NCBI GenBank assembly: GCA_964035545.1
Contig: OZ037772.1
Location: forward strand, 186,001 to 250,000
Direction: 5' to 3'
Length of the DNA stretch: 64,000 nucleotides
Source: Bugula neritina
Taxonomy: Eukaryota > Bryozoa > Gymnolaemata > Cheilostomatida > Bugulidae
Positions 1 through 11,840 of this stretch are shown here, piece after piece. Position 1 is the first letter of the stretch. Each line of letters starts with the position of its first letter. The notes below the pieces were generated by a model that saw only the letters and a program-made list of their open reading frames with translations, searched no databases and was not told the DNA's origin. Made by a program: the position numbers and the translations under genes.

Positions 1-110
1 TCCCTTTAAGGGTGGATGGCTATACTATTTCATTTTATAACAACTTTAGTGCATGCATGTCCAAAAAACTTTCGGATTTCTAAGCTCTCAGTGCACACGT
101 ATTACGCCGG
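1..110 (+). repeat. Left terminal inverted repeat of the TTAA element
   Basis: This is the inverted partner of 4575-4686. The best-conserved part is the segment around 40-70, which includes GTGCATGCATGTCC. The outermost few bases may lie before the window. Confidence 0.75.
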
Positions 111-669
111 TTTCCGGTCTGCTTCGAGTCCTAGTTACCTTATAACTAATAGTAATAATTGCATACTTTCGCAGCGTGTTATTTTTAGCCACTGCAACAC
201 ACAGATAAATCACTATACTGACATAAATTTTAAAACACAGAGTACAACTAATGCTCAATGAAAAAAACAAATGATACCATTTTATTATTGATATTAGAAG
301 CTTAAGTTACTTCCGTTAGAAATTTTGAGCATCGGAAAAATGAAATAGCCTCACCCTCACGATGTAATTAGAACGGGTGGCTAAGTACGGTGATAACACG
401 ATATTGTTAAAAGAAATTAGCTAAATCCAACGAGTGGCAAACTTTTCTATAAAACCTTACAAATAATTGCATGTAACTTATTACGCTTCCAAATAGATTA
501 TCATTACCGTAACCGGATATTACCAATATAACCTGTGCCTAGTAGTACTACTACTAGTAGTAGTCGCTCGCTATCTATATAAATTCGATTTCATATTCAT
601 ATTGCCATTGGACTCTAATGAACAAACTTATTACCTATATTACTAGTTACACTTGCACTTACTGTCGGC

Positions 670-1899
670 ATGACTACACGAATGGCTTCAAGTTCTAAAG
701 GCAAATGCAAAAGAAGAGTGTGTGAAGCTGCAAAGTGCAATGTGTTCGTACAAGGAAAAACACATGTTTAAATGGCCTGCTGATACTGTGTGTGGTGAAA
801 AATGGACCAAGTTTGTCAATACGAAAAGAAAAAACTTTCTGCCTGATAACTCTCGTTTGTGTTTTCAGCATTTTGGTGATGAACAATTTACAAATATGGG
901 CATGTATAAAGCAAAACTCATTAACATGTAAGTGAACAACTCACTCAAACTCATAGTGATACTGACTTAGTGATTGTGATAGAATTAGACGATAATGATA
1001 GTTTTTTTAATGTTGATTTTCAACAATAAGTATAACTACAACTATTAAGTATTACTACAAGTTGGTATAAGTCAATAGGATTGTCATGACCGTGTTGATT
1101 CAATTTCATGTGACTATGACATAAACTTGCAAGTACAAGTTTGCATTTATGATTTACACGATAACCATTATTGTAAGGAAATTCATTTATAATGGCGATA
1201 ATATGAAAGACTTATGATTATCAGAATGTGTCATAGTCACTTGGATACATCCCATTAATATTATGATTCATACGCACTGATACTCATGCTATGAGTATGA
1301 TACTGGTAATGGTGCCCATCATCAATACCAGTAAAAATTAATGGTAAATATTGTTCACTTAGCTTATTGAAAGAATAAAAATTCATTGTCTTTGATTTAC
1401 TCTTTAGATTGCATTTAGAGAAAACAGCAGTCCCAACTATTCATTTAGTGGAAACTGAGGGTGCAACTGGATGCACTCCATTAACTCCTCGGAAACAAAG
1501 TCAGCAGGCAGCCACTATCACACCTAAAGAAGCTCGCTGGTTAAAAAGATCAGACCCTGGTTTTCTGTAAGGATTATAATATTGAAAATGCGATCTTGAG
1601 CAATAAAATTGAAATATGATATAGACAGCAATTGAGATTTTCTGCAGCTGTTTCAATAATACTTTTCCATTTACCTTCATATATAATAATATTTTAGAGC
1701 TTTGCCAAGTCAAACTAAAAAACCAGCTCTCAATCTTAAGCCAGAAAAGAAGGGCCTACAGAAAGGAATAGGACACAATAAATATGTGCAAACACCTAAA
1801 AGGATGCAGAAAAAGATTAGAAGCAAAGCTGTTCAATGCTGGTATATAGAAATATGGCGAAATAGTATTGTTCACTTAGCTCAAAAACTGAATTCATAG
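670..1899 (+). CDS. THAP-domain protein (three exons, apparent frameshift in exon 1)
   Basis: THAP domains are C2CH zinc fingers that bind DNA and occur in transposases and transcription regulators. Exons are 670-927, 1408-1566 and 1698-1899, with matching phases and GT-AG borders. The zinc ligands visible are Cys-x4-Cys (VCEAAKC, about 720-740) and LCFQHF (C-x2-H, about 859-876). The conserved FKWP and the W of CGEKW lie between them, and an AVPTIH box typical of the THAP C-terminus opens exon 2. The remainder is basic and ends at TAG 1897-1899. Oddity: the first Cys pair is in the frame of the ATGs at 670 and 682, while the rest of the domain is in another frame, so a 1-nt change separates them near 745-775. 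Either the gene is broken, there is a sequence error, or the true start differs. No transposase domain follows. Confidence 0.6.
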
Positions 1900-2567
1900 C
1901 TTTTCTCCATATTTATTTTTATTTAAAATGCATGTTCTAATGCAACAAAAAAAACAAATATTTTTGTGTAATGGAAATAATATTTTTAATTTTCCACCTC
2001 AAGGTGTGTCAAAAATAAATTTGGACAATATATCTACTTGTAGTCTCAGTTTCCATTGAAATGTAAATATTCGTTTTCACTGTAGAGCAGCTGTATGTTT
2101 GGTTTTGTTGGTACTTTATTAGAGCCATAAATAGCAATGTGAAAACAATAAATAGCAATAAATAAAACAATATATTGGTAAAAATATGTAAAAAGTTATA
2201 CTATGTTACAAAGTTTCATAAAAACAATATTGTTATATTATATTACATTGTATAAGATATTCTAGTGTACTAGGAATATTGCAATACCTGATTGCTCTAC
2301 ATAACCAAGTAGTGAAGTAAATTCTATTTGTTGAATCAAAATTCAAGCTTTGTAGAATATGATCTTAGAGTCACTTGAAAAGTTCAGCGCAAAAATAGTC
2401 ACCATATTGAAGTATATTCACCATTATTGCAACTCAAACTCAACGGTAAATTAATTTCAAAGGTCAGGGAGATTGCAAATAATGAGGTTTATTCTCATAG
2501 TAAGCTGTACACACTACAAGAGGCAGTAGCAACTGACTGCTACTAAAAACCACCAGAGTGTTAATGT
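1900..2567. other. Intergenic AT-rich spacer inside the transposon
   Basis: This lies between the 3' ends of the two convergent genes. AATAAA-like sequences occur, but nothing here looks coding or structured. Confidence 0.5.
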
Positions 2568-4289
2568 TCATAAATCTTCATTGTACACGAATTTGCTGAA
2601 CATCCATTCAGCAAATTCTTCCTCATCATCAGTTGGGGGGAATGTAGCTTGCACCCAATCATATAAGCAAGCTGGTAAAGGGCGTCTCTCACCTTTTTTA
2701 ATATCTGGAAACAGCCAGAACACCAAAAACCGGTAGCTGCAGAACCTTTTTTTAGTGTTGAGAGAATGGGCCTTCTCATCAAACAAATCATCTACAAAAA
2801 TAAATGATTGGCTAAATAATCAAGTAAGACTATCTAGAAAAACTAACAATGACAGTTACTGATATACAGTGGCAATTGACTAACCATGATATCTCAGGTA
2901 GCTGCTGTATGCAACTTCTAATACAGCTGGTTGCGTCAATTGCTGTACTCCCGGGTGCTGTGTTATACATTCCATGCTGCTATCTAATCGAAGGTTTGCA
3001 GCATGATCACGGCAACAAACAGACTGTTCCACTGTAGGCTGATTTTGGCAGCGGTGGCAAGTGCACCACTCCGTGGCTGGCCTTATACTTTTCTAAAAAA
3101 CAAACAAGCTTTTCTAAAAACGTTATTACCAGTATCATCCACATTAAGTCCATTAATTACTGTGTCTAAATTTGTTTCCTGTACTTTTCTTTGTATTGAA
3201 AATTGAGTCCAATGAGGCTGAAGTTTGAAAATACTTTAAAATCATGGGTTTTAAAATATTCCAAGTTTGCATTACTGTTCAGACTATTTTTATATTTATA
3301 GTTAAAAATTAATTAGATTTTTTATATTAAAACAAACTCATAATTTTTGCTATGAAATAAACTAATTTTCAGGAATTTTAAAATATTTTAATGTTGTTAG
3401 TACTATATGTTATACTATAAAAGCAGAAATTCAGAGAAATAGGGGGCTTAGAAATAAAATACTAAATACTATCATCGTGAATGCAAGTTTGACATGATTA
3501 TGTATGTGATTAACTTATTTTGTTAAGGATCGGTATAACCACAATTACAATAAAAGTGAATAATAATTATCATTATTATGCATTTATAAAAATACAGTCT
3601 TTCCCTTGACTTAAATTATCAGGTAAATCTAACTACAAATAATTAATACTAATACCTGTATTGGTAGTAGTAATAACAAAATTAGTATTGATCAAATATT
3701 TAATTACTTGACTGGAATTTGTAATCATTAAATTTAATGATTATCACATTATTATTAATAATATTATATAAACTGATAGCAATCATCAAATATTTAGCTT
3801 GTAATTTGATATCATGCTTGCTCTAAAGCTTTAGTAGCACAAAACTCAGCTATATTATTATTAACTAATTAAGCCAGGATCAATACGAGCATTGGCATTG
3901 AGCATTGGCATTACGATTACAAAATGAAAATTAAATATTATAATTATAATAATTTATAACTTATACTAGCTTATACTTATAAACTTAAAGTTAAAGTATT
4001 ACTATTAGTATTACGGTATTAGTACTACTATTAGTAACACTATAGTTTATAAAATTAAATCGTACTGATACTGTAAAATTATAAATATTATCACCTGTTG
4101 CTCATCAGTAACATTAAAATCCTTGTCATGACTATCATCTCCATTTTCATCTTGATACGTAAACGGCTCAAACTGATAGCCCATTACTTCAGAAATCCCA
4201 GTGACAGCGTGAGTGTGATTGTCATAGTCATACTCATTACGATTCTCACTGCGCTCTAAGTATTCTTCGTCAGAGCCAGATATGTTCAT
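2568..4289 (-). CDS. P2X7 C-terminal (ballast) zinc-domain protein
   Basis: Three exons on the minus strand, 4289-4095, 3092-2885 and 2791-2568, join in phase with GT-AG borders. They give 627 nt, or 208 residues plus a stop. The N-terminal 65 residues are acidic (SDEEYL) with a YQFEP motif of the kind seen before such domains. Exon 2 carries a cysteine cluster (EWCTCHRC, then VCC, then H and C residues). Exon 3 carries KKGERRPLPAC and the following WVQATFPP. This order matches the zinc-binding cytoplasmic domain of the P2X7 receptor, which in many invertebrates occurs alone in proteins without a channel. No transmembrane segment is seen, so this is not a receptor. It sits inside the transposon, starting about 400 bp from the right end and converging on the THAP gene. 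Its function is unknown; cargo or an accessory factor of the element is inference. Confidence 0.75.
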
Positions 4290-4574
4290 ATTGATATCGT
4301 ATTTATGTTATTTCTGTATTAGATTTAACTTTATCACAATTACACTGCACAGACTCGGACACGGTAAGTTAAAGTTGGTAGCTATGTCTTTATTGCCGCG
4401 AAATTTGTTTATGAAATAAAACCTAAATTCCACAAAAAAACACTAATTGGGGGGCTAGACAGACGTCCGATAAATTAAAAATGCTAAAACTAAGGTTACA
4501 TGCAACGGAAAATATAGCCTATATTTATTTTCCGAATGTCTTACAGGCGGCATTCCCATCTATTTCTCGCAACT

Positions 4575-4686
4575 GCGGTGTAATACGTCACAGAAAGGCG
4601 AAAAAAATTCTGGAAGTTTTTTGGACATGCATGCACTAAAATTATTATAAAACAAAATTGTTTAGACCTGAAACCCTAAAAGAGTG
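4575..4686 (-). repeat. Right terminal inverted repeat of the TTAA element
   Basis: This is the reverse complement of the left repeat with scattered mismatches and small indels. It ends at 4686 and is followed directly by TTAA, a candidate target-site duplication. Confidence 0.75.
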
Positions 4687-4753
4687 TTAAAATAATAGCC
4701 AAGACATAGATGGATATTTTCATGCTATATAAGTAAAGTGTGTCAGGAATTCT

Positions 4754-6466
4754 TTAAATTAATAAGTAAATAAATAATGCTACTAGACAAAGACAGACAA
4801 GATTTAGTCAAATAAATAAATTAATAAGTAAATAAATAAATAAATAGTGTTACTAGACAAAGACAGACAATATTTAGTCGAATAAATAAATTAATAAGTA
4901 AATAAATAAATAAACAGTGTTACTAGACTAAGACAGACAGAGTTAGACAATGAATTAGTAAACTGTCAAGTTGGTTAATATGATTACAATAATATAGCCT
5001 ACCCAGTGAGCCCACTCCCTCAACACCTCCAACTACCCACAGTCAGAAACAACCGCAGGGATCAAAAATTCACAGACGGAAAAAGATCTCTGTAACCCAG
5101 TACAATCTCTAGACCACAAAAATCTCCAACCAGCAGGCTGTGAATTCTGTGATTATGCTTTTCTTTGGCTCCACTCTTTTAGCACTACCGACGGTAGCAC
5201 AAGTCAAAGGAGGGGTAACGGTATGGAACTTCTCTATTATTCAATATTTTATTCTAGTTACAGTTAGTCGTAGTCATACTGGTCAAGTTTCACAACTTGA
5301 AGATAGACCAAAAAAATTGAAAGCATATATGTCTATTAGTGTGCAACTTGAAATGTAATTTAGAAAAGAGAGAAACAGTTAATTTTAACGCATGGTCTTC
5401 AATTAGCAATGCAAAATAAAACCAAATACTAATACAGTTATAGTTATACTCATACCGTAATAGTTATAGTAATAACCATCTTCATAATCATAATCATAAT
5501 GATCATCATCATGTAGCCTACTACTACTAGCACTACTGCTACTACTAGTGGTAGTATTACTATTAGTATTAGTATTACTCTAATACTATTACTATTAGTA
5601 GTATTTAGTACTGTGATTATTAGTACTAGTACTAGTAGTAGTACTACTAGTACTACTAGTAGTAGTACTAGTACTAGCTTAAATTATCTAGCAATAATCT
5701 GGCAAAGACTATCACTATGACTATGAGTATCAGACTCAGTATGAGATTGAGTATGGGATTGTCATTGAGTATCAGTATGAGTATCAGTATGTACTATGTT
5801 ATCTGACTAAGAGTAAGAGTAAGACGATGTGCAAGTGTTACAATAAATAAATAATACTTATTTAGATTGAGATTATTCTATATAGTCAAAATTGAATTTC
5901 CTACATTAATTATTTCATAATATTGATTGAATTAAGAACATTTATAATTGTATCGCGATAGCCCTGATGGCTGATACAGACATAAAATGGAAGCAAATAT
6001 TACTTCTCAGCAGTTTGAAAGAAATCAACTAAAATTCGCCTGAAATCAATACGGCGACGCTTATCGTACTTCCAGCTTTGCGGTCAAGTTAAAAGTTGTA
6101 GTTTGCGGGTTTACATGAGTACTCTTAGCGAGTCAAAATCGATCATTAATTTTTATCTAGCCTTGCTTCTCAAAAACGGATTTTAAAGTCATAAAAACCG
6201 TACAATTGGATATTGCTTAAGTACAATGAGAGGCGTAAGCGCACCGTCTAGATAATCTTGTCGCATTGTGAAATAAATTATGCTATATGCTTGCCGTACC
6301 CACTAGGATTAGTGATGACTGAGCATAAGTTGCTTTATACTTGTGACTTATAAGTTGTAGTTTTTAACTCAATTTGACGAAACTTATTATCCTTATTTTG
6401 CTTGAAAAGGATGCTACGCTTTAAAGATTTAATTCCCTTGCATAAGCAAGTTGTAAGTAATACTAA
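4754..6466. mobile_element. Dispersed 1.7-kb repeat, copy 1
   Basis: This segment is repeated in the same orientation at 41744-43367 with few differences. It opens with three tandem units of about 68 bp (AT-rich, ending in a GTTACTAGACAAAGACAGAC motif); copy 2 has two. At the far end a short hairpin (CTTGC-ATAA-GCAAG, 6437-6450) is followed 12 nt later by CTAA (6463-6466) and then T. That pattern resembles a Helitron 3' terminus. No TC 5' end or Rep/helicase coding was found, so the Helitron label is tentative. A 72-codon ORF at 5140-5358 is shared with copy 2 but has no recognisable product. Confidence 0.6.
5515..5690. repeat. TAG/TAC-rich simple repeat
   Basis: An imperfect trinucleotide array of ACT/AGT units forms self-complementary stretches (for example ACTAGTAGTAGTACTAGTAC). 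It lies inside the dispersed repeat and recurs in its second copy near 42450-42600. Confidence 0.8.
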
Positions 6467-6532
6467 TAGTAATAGTAATACTAATACTAATAGTAATAGT
6501 AAATCACTAAATGTAATACTCTAATTAATAAT

Positions 6533-6605
6533 TTATATTAACACTACAACTTACTTAAAGTTAATTTAATAAATTAACTTTAAGTAAGTTGTAGTGTTAA
6601 TATAA
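6533..6605. repeat. Perfect 73-bp palindrome
   Basis: Two 36-nt arms, 6533-6568 and 6570-6605, are exact reverse complements around a single base at 6569. The arm includes CACTACAACTTACTTAAAG. It lies in non-coding AT-rich sequence and could extrude as a cruciform or be a remnant of a foldback element. Confidence 0.9.
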
Positions 6606-7256
6606 TTTTTTATTCATTATTAATATGAATAAGAATCAATCAATTATAATTATTGAATAAGTATAACATGATATTGATATTCATATTGATTATGATCAAG
6701 ATTATCATTATGATTATGATTATCACTGATAAGCGATAAATGATAATAATAAATATAATCATTATGATTATGGGTTTATCAATTTTTTTTAAGTGATTAT
6801 CATTATCGTTATGAATATGATTTATCAATTTCATTAATCATAATAAAAGGTGATGAACCTAAATAAAATGATATAAATAAATTAAAAAATTATTATAAAA
6901 TAAAAATATAAATATTTATAATGCATATTTCATTTTGATTTTGTAGTAATTATATTTATTATTTTTTAATTTATGTTAACTCACCTTCAATTAGTTATAC
7001 TCAAGTTATAGTTTTTTATATTCCTAGTTATAGTCTCAGCCCTCACGGCTTACAGTTACTGATTGGGATAGACTTTCTACAGCTACTATGTCTACTGGTA
7101 CTTGGGTACTCCTACTAATATTGATAGTCATATTGATAGTCCTCTTACCTCTTACACGCATTAGAGCATGTAGCAAGAAGCACACCTCTACAGTTGCCGA
7201 TTACAGGCTAGCAAGTATTTTCAGTATGTTGCACATATACAACTCTGGTGTATTGA

Positions 7257-7655
7257 CTAATTATTTAGCATAGACTTAAGCTCTCGGGCTGTTTTTGGAA
7301 AGAAGCTGCTGTAGTAGGCTGCTGATTTTGCAAAAATGGTTGGGGGATCGTCCCTGCTTGATGCCTTAGTAAACCTAGTATTTTAGGTTTTACTGTTCAT
7401 CAGTTCATAGGAGTTGGTTAGAGATGCCTGATTTCCCTCATTAGATAGAAGTCGCAACAGTAACTTGTGCCTCAGCTTGAAGCGTCTGTCAGGGAGAGAT
7501 TCTAGGTTTAGTTTGTCACGCGTCACAGTGATACTGTCTTTGCCTTTCAATTTAGTAATGAATCTGATTGCATTATTTTGCACCTGTTCTATATCTTTGA
7601 TGAGGTATTGCAAACGGGGATCTCAAATTGCTGCTGCACCTTCTAGTTGTGGCCT
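7257..7655 (-). pseudogene. Non-LTR retrotransposon (LINE) reverse-transcriptase 3' fragment
   Basis: The minus-strand translation shows the usual tail of LINE ORF2. A DPRLQYLIKDIEQVQ segment with NNAIRFI comes first, then a LESLPDRRFKLRHKLLLRL block, then DDPPTIFAKSAAYYSSFFPKT near the stop at 7257-7259. There are two in-frame nonsense codons. One is TGA just before DPRLQ, where this family normally has Trp. The other is TAA after the ELMNSKT segment. The RT core and endonuclease are absent, so this is a dead 5'-truncated copy of about 0.4 kb. Confidence 0.75.
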
Positions 7656-7659
7656 ACTC

Positions 7660-8590
7660 ATACTCATACTCATGTCGATAATTCATTTAGTTTACCTTAC
7701 TATTTTAGTTTCAATAAATACAATTATATTAATTATATTTATAATAATATTAACTATAATATTTAATTCTATACCATGATTTGATAATTATTATTGTAAT
7801 CTAAAAATCAAATATGCCTATTAATATTAATTTGATAGTTATGATAATAAAAGTGTGAATTTAAATTACTTTTAGTGTTCATTCAATGATTTAAGTTTTT
7901 ATCATTAAAAAATAAATGGTTAATTATCGTAATTGATAGGTTAAAGTTGAGATAATCATAATGGTAGACATAATGATAATCGTGAATAGTATAATGATCA
8001 CCTAAAGTAAAAGGTAAACCGTTATCATGTTCATAATGACTACATAAAGTTGAATGTTATGATAGTAAGTTATACTTGTATAATTAAATAAAAGTAATAT
8101 TATTTAATTTTACATTTCAAGCTGCAATTACAAAGTTTGACCTTCGATGGTGAAAAGCAATCATCATCATCATGCTGATCACTTGCAATCTATTCATATT
8201 ACTAATTAATCATTAAGCATAACCGTCAGTCATCAGACTGAGTCATTTATGGTTGACCTTGTGATTAACATTGGCATTTCGATTTTAGCAGAATCTTTCA
8301 AATGACAATGATTATTATCATGTGATAGTCACAAAGTTGAAATGCAGTATCGTTTGTCTGAAAATTTCGTGATTTTTCATTAGAATCAGAAATGAGATGT
8401 CTGATCGTGAAAAGTCACAGTCTTTCATTATTGAACTGTGTGGTTTATAGGAGTTTTATCACTGAACCCCCACGCATAACTAAGGCAATACTGAGCTATT
8501 AGTTTATATTATTAGTATTAAGATATCTGTCTATAACTATAGTGGGTCAGTAGTTTGTATGTTTAGTCTACAACTTAGTATATTTATATA
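7660..8590. other. AT-rich non-coding stretch
   Basis: Nothing coding or structured was recognised here. ATC/ATG-rich simple sequence predominates. Confidence 0.5.
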
Positions 8591-8593
8591 TCA

Positions 8594-8799
8594 GTGCATA
8601 GTCACCATCCTTGTGAGAGACTCCTGGTGGAAAGCATTTTTGTTAAAACAGGCTAAGGACTTATTCAGATGAGGCACATGGGCTATTATGACTGAATGCT
8701 CTTCCTAACATCACCAATGGCTTTTGTCGGGGTTCAAACCCATGACTTTGTGCTTCATTGGCAGCCGCTCTAACCCCTAGACCACAGCTGCTCCCCTAT
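8594..8799 (-). mobile_element. tRNA-derived SINE, copy 1
   Basis: Read on the minus strand, the head resembles a tRNA. An A-box-like TGGTCTAGGGGTTAGAGC is followed about 30 nt later by a B-box-like GGGTTTGAACCCC. The 3' part, ending in a motif like GGATGGTGACTAT, is shared with copies at 58866 and 62007. It lies immediately 5' of the first recognisable VARS exon. Confidence 0.65.
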
Positions 8800-11238
8800 A
8801 CTTTATAGTTTTCTATTCTAGACACGACGTGTCCCATGCCTGATTCTTACTCCCCGTCCTATGTGGAAGCTGCCTGGTACTCTTGGTGGGAGAAGGAAGG
8901 ATTCTTCAAACCTGAGTATAATCTCAAAGGTACACTTCTCATCATAGTAAAGTCTATAATGTATGATTGGTTACTTCTAACACGTAGAGGTGTGATTTGT
9001 TACTCTGTTGTAACAGGTACTGTGATTGGTTGCTTTTTACTTTGTAACCGAGAGAGATGTGATTGGTTGCTTTGTAACAGGTAGAGATGTGCTGAAACTC
9101 ACACCTGAAGAGAAGTTTATCATCCTGATCCCTCCCCCTAATGTGACCGGGACTCTTCACCTAGGACACGCCCTCGCGGGGGCGGTTGAGGATGCGATAG
9201 TTCGGTGGTAAGATGTTCATTCATATAGATGAGACAACTCCGTACTTACCTAGTCACTAAACTGGTGGTGTATGTAGCTTATAGCATGTAACAGTAGACA
9301 CCATTCCTCTGGTGGTGACTACATGACATTTCGGCATCTTGCCAAGTCACTTTGACATATTCCACAGACAGGCTATGAACATCTCCCTGTTAATTCTTTT
9401 TTGAATGCTGAGAAAATTTGTGTTAAGTACCGGTTGGCATAAGTCATTCATCTATCATATTGATGTTTTTTCAACCACAGATATTTCTCTCAGCACCTTT
9501 CCAGAATATCTACAGGTGTCTGATATGCTTGCGTTGTCAGGTGTCTGCAGGTGTCAGTTCTGTTGTATTATCAGGCACCGGATGAATGGGAAGGTGACAC
9601 TGTTTGTACCCGGATGTGATCACGCAGGAATAGCCACTCAAGTTGTCGTCGAGAAAAAACTCGCTAGAGAAGAGAATAAAACTCGACACGATTTGGAACG
9701 AGATGAGTTTGTGAGACGAGTGTGGGACTGGAAGAACCAGTAAGAGAATATTTTATCCTGAAATGCATTTCATAGCGACTTAGTATTCGGGTTTGAGTTT
9801 TTATTTTATCTTATTGGTGTGCAGTTGCTACAGTTTGATATAAGATAATATAATAGCGATAATATGATAAAATTATATATATAATTGAATATACAAAAAG
9901 TTAAATATAGGTTTACTTCATCACACTCTATCATTGGACTCATTATTTAAGTTGCTAATATAACTAAGTTTTGCAGCACAATGATTGGTCAGTGTTATTA
10001 TATAATTTCTATAGAAAAGGAGACAGAATCTACCATCAGTTGAGGAAAGTGGGCGGGTCTTATGACTGGGACCGATCTACGTTCACTATGGATGAGGTGA
10101 GGAGTTATCCTCTCTATACATGTATTATGTTTGAGTAGTGGAGTCTATATGCCGTGTCGGCTGTTTACTGACTCAGTGTGTTATCCTCTCTATGATTGGT
10201 TAATCATGAGGCCTGGTCTCCAATCAGTTCACACTTGACACATGACTCATATATAATTGTTTATTAGAAATCTGTGAAAGCGGTGAACGAAGCGTTTATC
10301 AGAATGCACGAGAAAGGTGTGATCTACAGAGCTAACCGACTGGTCAACTGGTCCTGTACTCTCAACTCTGCCATCTCTGATATCTTCGGATGAATACGAA
10401 CGGATCTGTGGTTGCGGTTTAGTTCGATTGACCTCCCGAACATCCAATGAAAAATCCATCATAATGTGAAGCAATCACTATGTTTCTAAGCTTTTGTGTT
10501 ATGTGAATGGATTTCTCATGCAATGTTTGGTAACAGTTACAACAATGAGACCACAACCACAAATTCATACGTAGGAGCTTCCTTTCCTCTCACACAATGT
10601 GAACTAATAGAGAAGAATCGGAATGCAGTGACTCACAAGCACACACTACAGTTTAACCTTTGACCTGTATAGTCTGAGAGAGTTGTATCACTGATTGCAG
10701 GTAGACAAAGTAGAGTTGACAGGAAGGACTATGCTCTCTGTGCCGGGCTACAAGGAGAAGGTGGAGTTCGGAGTTCTCCTTTCCTTTGCATATAAAGTGG
10801 AAGACTCTGACGAAGAGATCATTGTGGCCACAACTAGATTAGAAACTATGTTGAGTTAGTAGACATCAATGTCACTAATAGCTTTGTTGCTAAGCAACGT
10901 AATAATGGCTGACTCTTGCTGCCAGTTGAAATAACTCCAGTAAATCTTTCTAACTATTCTTACTTTCTCACTTAGGAGCAATAGTGGAGAACTTGAGATA
11001 GCCTAAGTTCTTTAATTTTATTATTGCATTTTGGTTTAAGGTGCGGGTTGAAGTTTCAAGAAAATAACTTCTTGTGCTATATTTCTAATCTAGAACACAT
11101 GTTTTCCTCAATTTTTCCATTACTGCACCTACCTCCACCTACCGCCGTTTCCTGATCAGGGGGCAACAACTCTGCATAAAGTCCTTAAAGTAAAACACTA
11201 ATCATAAGGTCCTCCATCTTGGTTTTGTGAGTTCTCTG

Positions 11239-11840
11239 TTGTCCTGTATATTCATAGCCCGTTGTCCTGTATATTCATAGCCTGTTGTCCTGTATATTCA
11301 TAGCCCGTTGTCCTGTATATTCATAGCCTGTTGTCCTGTATATTCATAGCTTGTAGTCCTGTATATTCATAGCCTGTTGTCCTGTATATTCATAGCTTGT
11401 AGTCCTGTATATTCATAGCCTGTTGTCCTGTATATTCATAGCCTGTTGTCCTGTATATTCATAGCCTGTTGTCCTGTATAGTCATAGCCTGTTGTCTTGT
11501 ATATTCATAGCCTGTTGTCCTGTATATTCATAGCTTGTAGTCCTGTATATTCATAGCCTGTTGTCCTGTATATTCATAGCCTGTTGTCCTGTATATTCAT
11601 AGCCTGTTGTCCTGTATATTCATAGCCCGTTGTCCTGTATATTCATAGCCTGTTGTCCTGTATATTCATAGCCTGTTGTCCTGTATATTCATAGCCTGTT
11701 GTCCTGTATATTCATAGCCTGTTGTCCTGTATATTCATAGCCTGTTGTTCTGTATATTCATAGCTTGTAGTCCTGTATATTCATAGCCTGTTGTCCTGTA
11801 TATTCATAGCCTGTTGTCCTGTATATTCATAGCCTGTTGT
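11239..11840. repeat. Minisatellite, about 23-bp unit
   Basis: About 26 near-identical units of the form CCTGTATATTCATAGCCTGT occupy the VARS pseudogene intron where an exon would be expected. Confidence 0.95.

Larger units (their letters stand above)
1..4686. mobile_element. TTAA-type DNA transposon carrying a THAP gene and a P2X7-domain gene
   Basis: The first 110 bases of the window reappear as an inverted copy at 4575-4686. Both contain the block TTTAGTGCATGCATGTCC followed by an A-rich run, and the similarity extends to a shared CGTATTAC motif about 100 bp in. The right end is followed by TTAA at 4687-4690. The left end coincides with the window start, so the left duplication cannot be checked. 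Two spliced genes lie inside in convergent orientation and nothing else coding is visible. TTAA target sites and THAP domains are both known from Kolobok-type transposons, and piggyBac also uses TTAA; assignment to either is inference. I see no DDE transposase catalytic domain, so the element may be non-autonomous or may use an unfamiliar enzyme. Confidence 0.75.

Noticed and set aside
5140-5358. 72-codon ORF repeated at 42072-42314
   Set aside because: It begins with a hydrophobic stretch, but it is conserved only as part of the dispersed repeat and lacks a recognisable domain.
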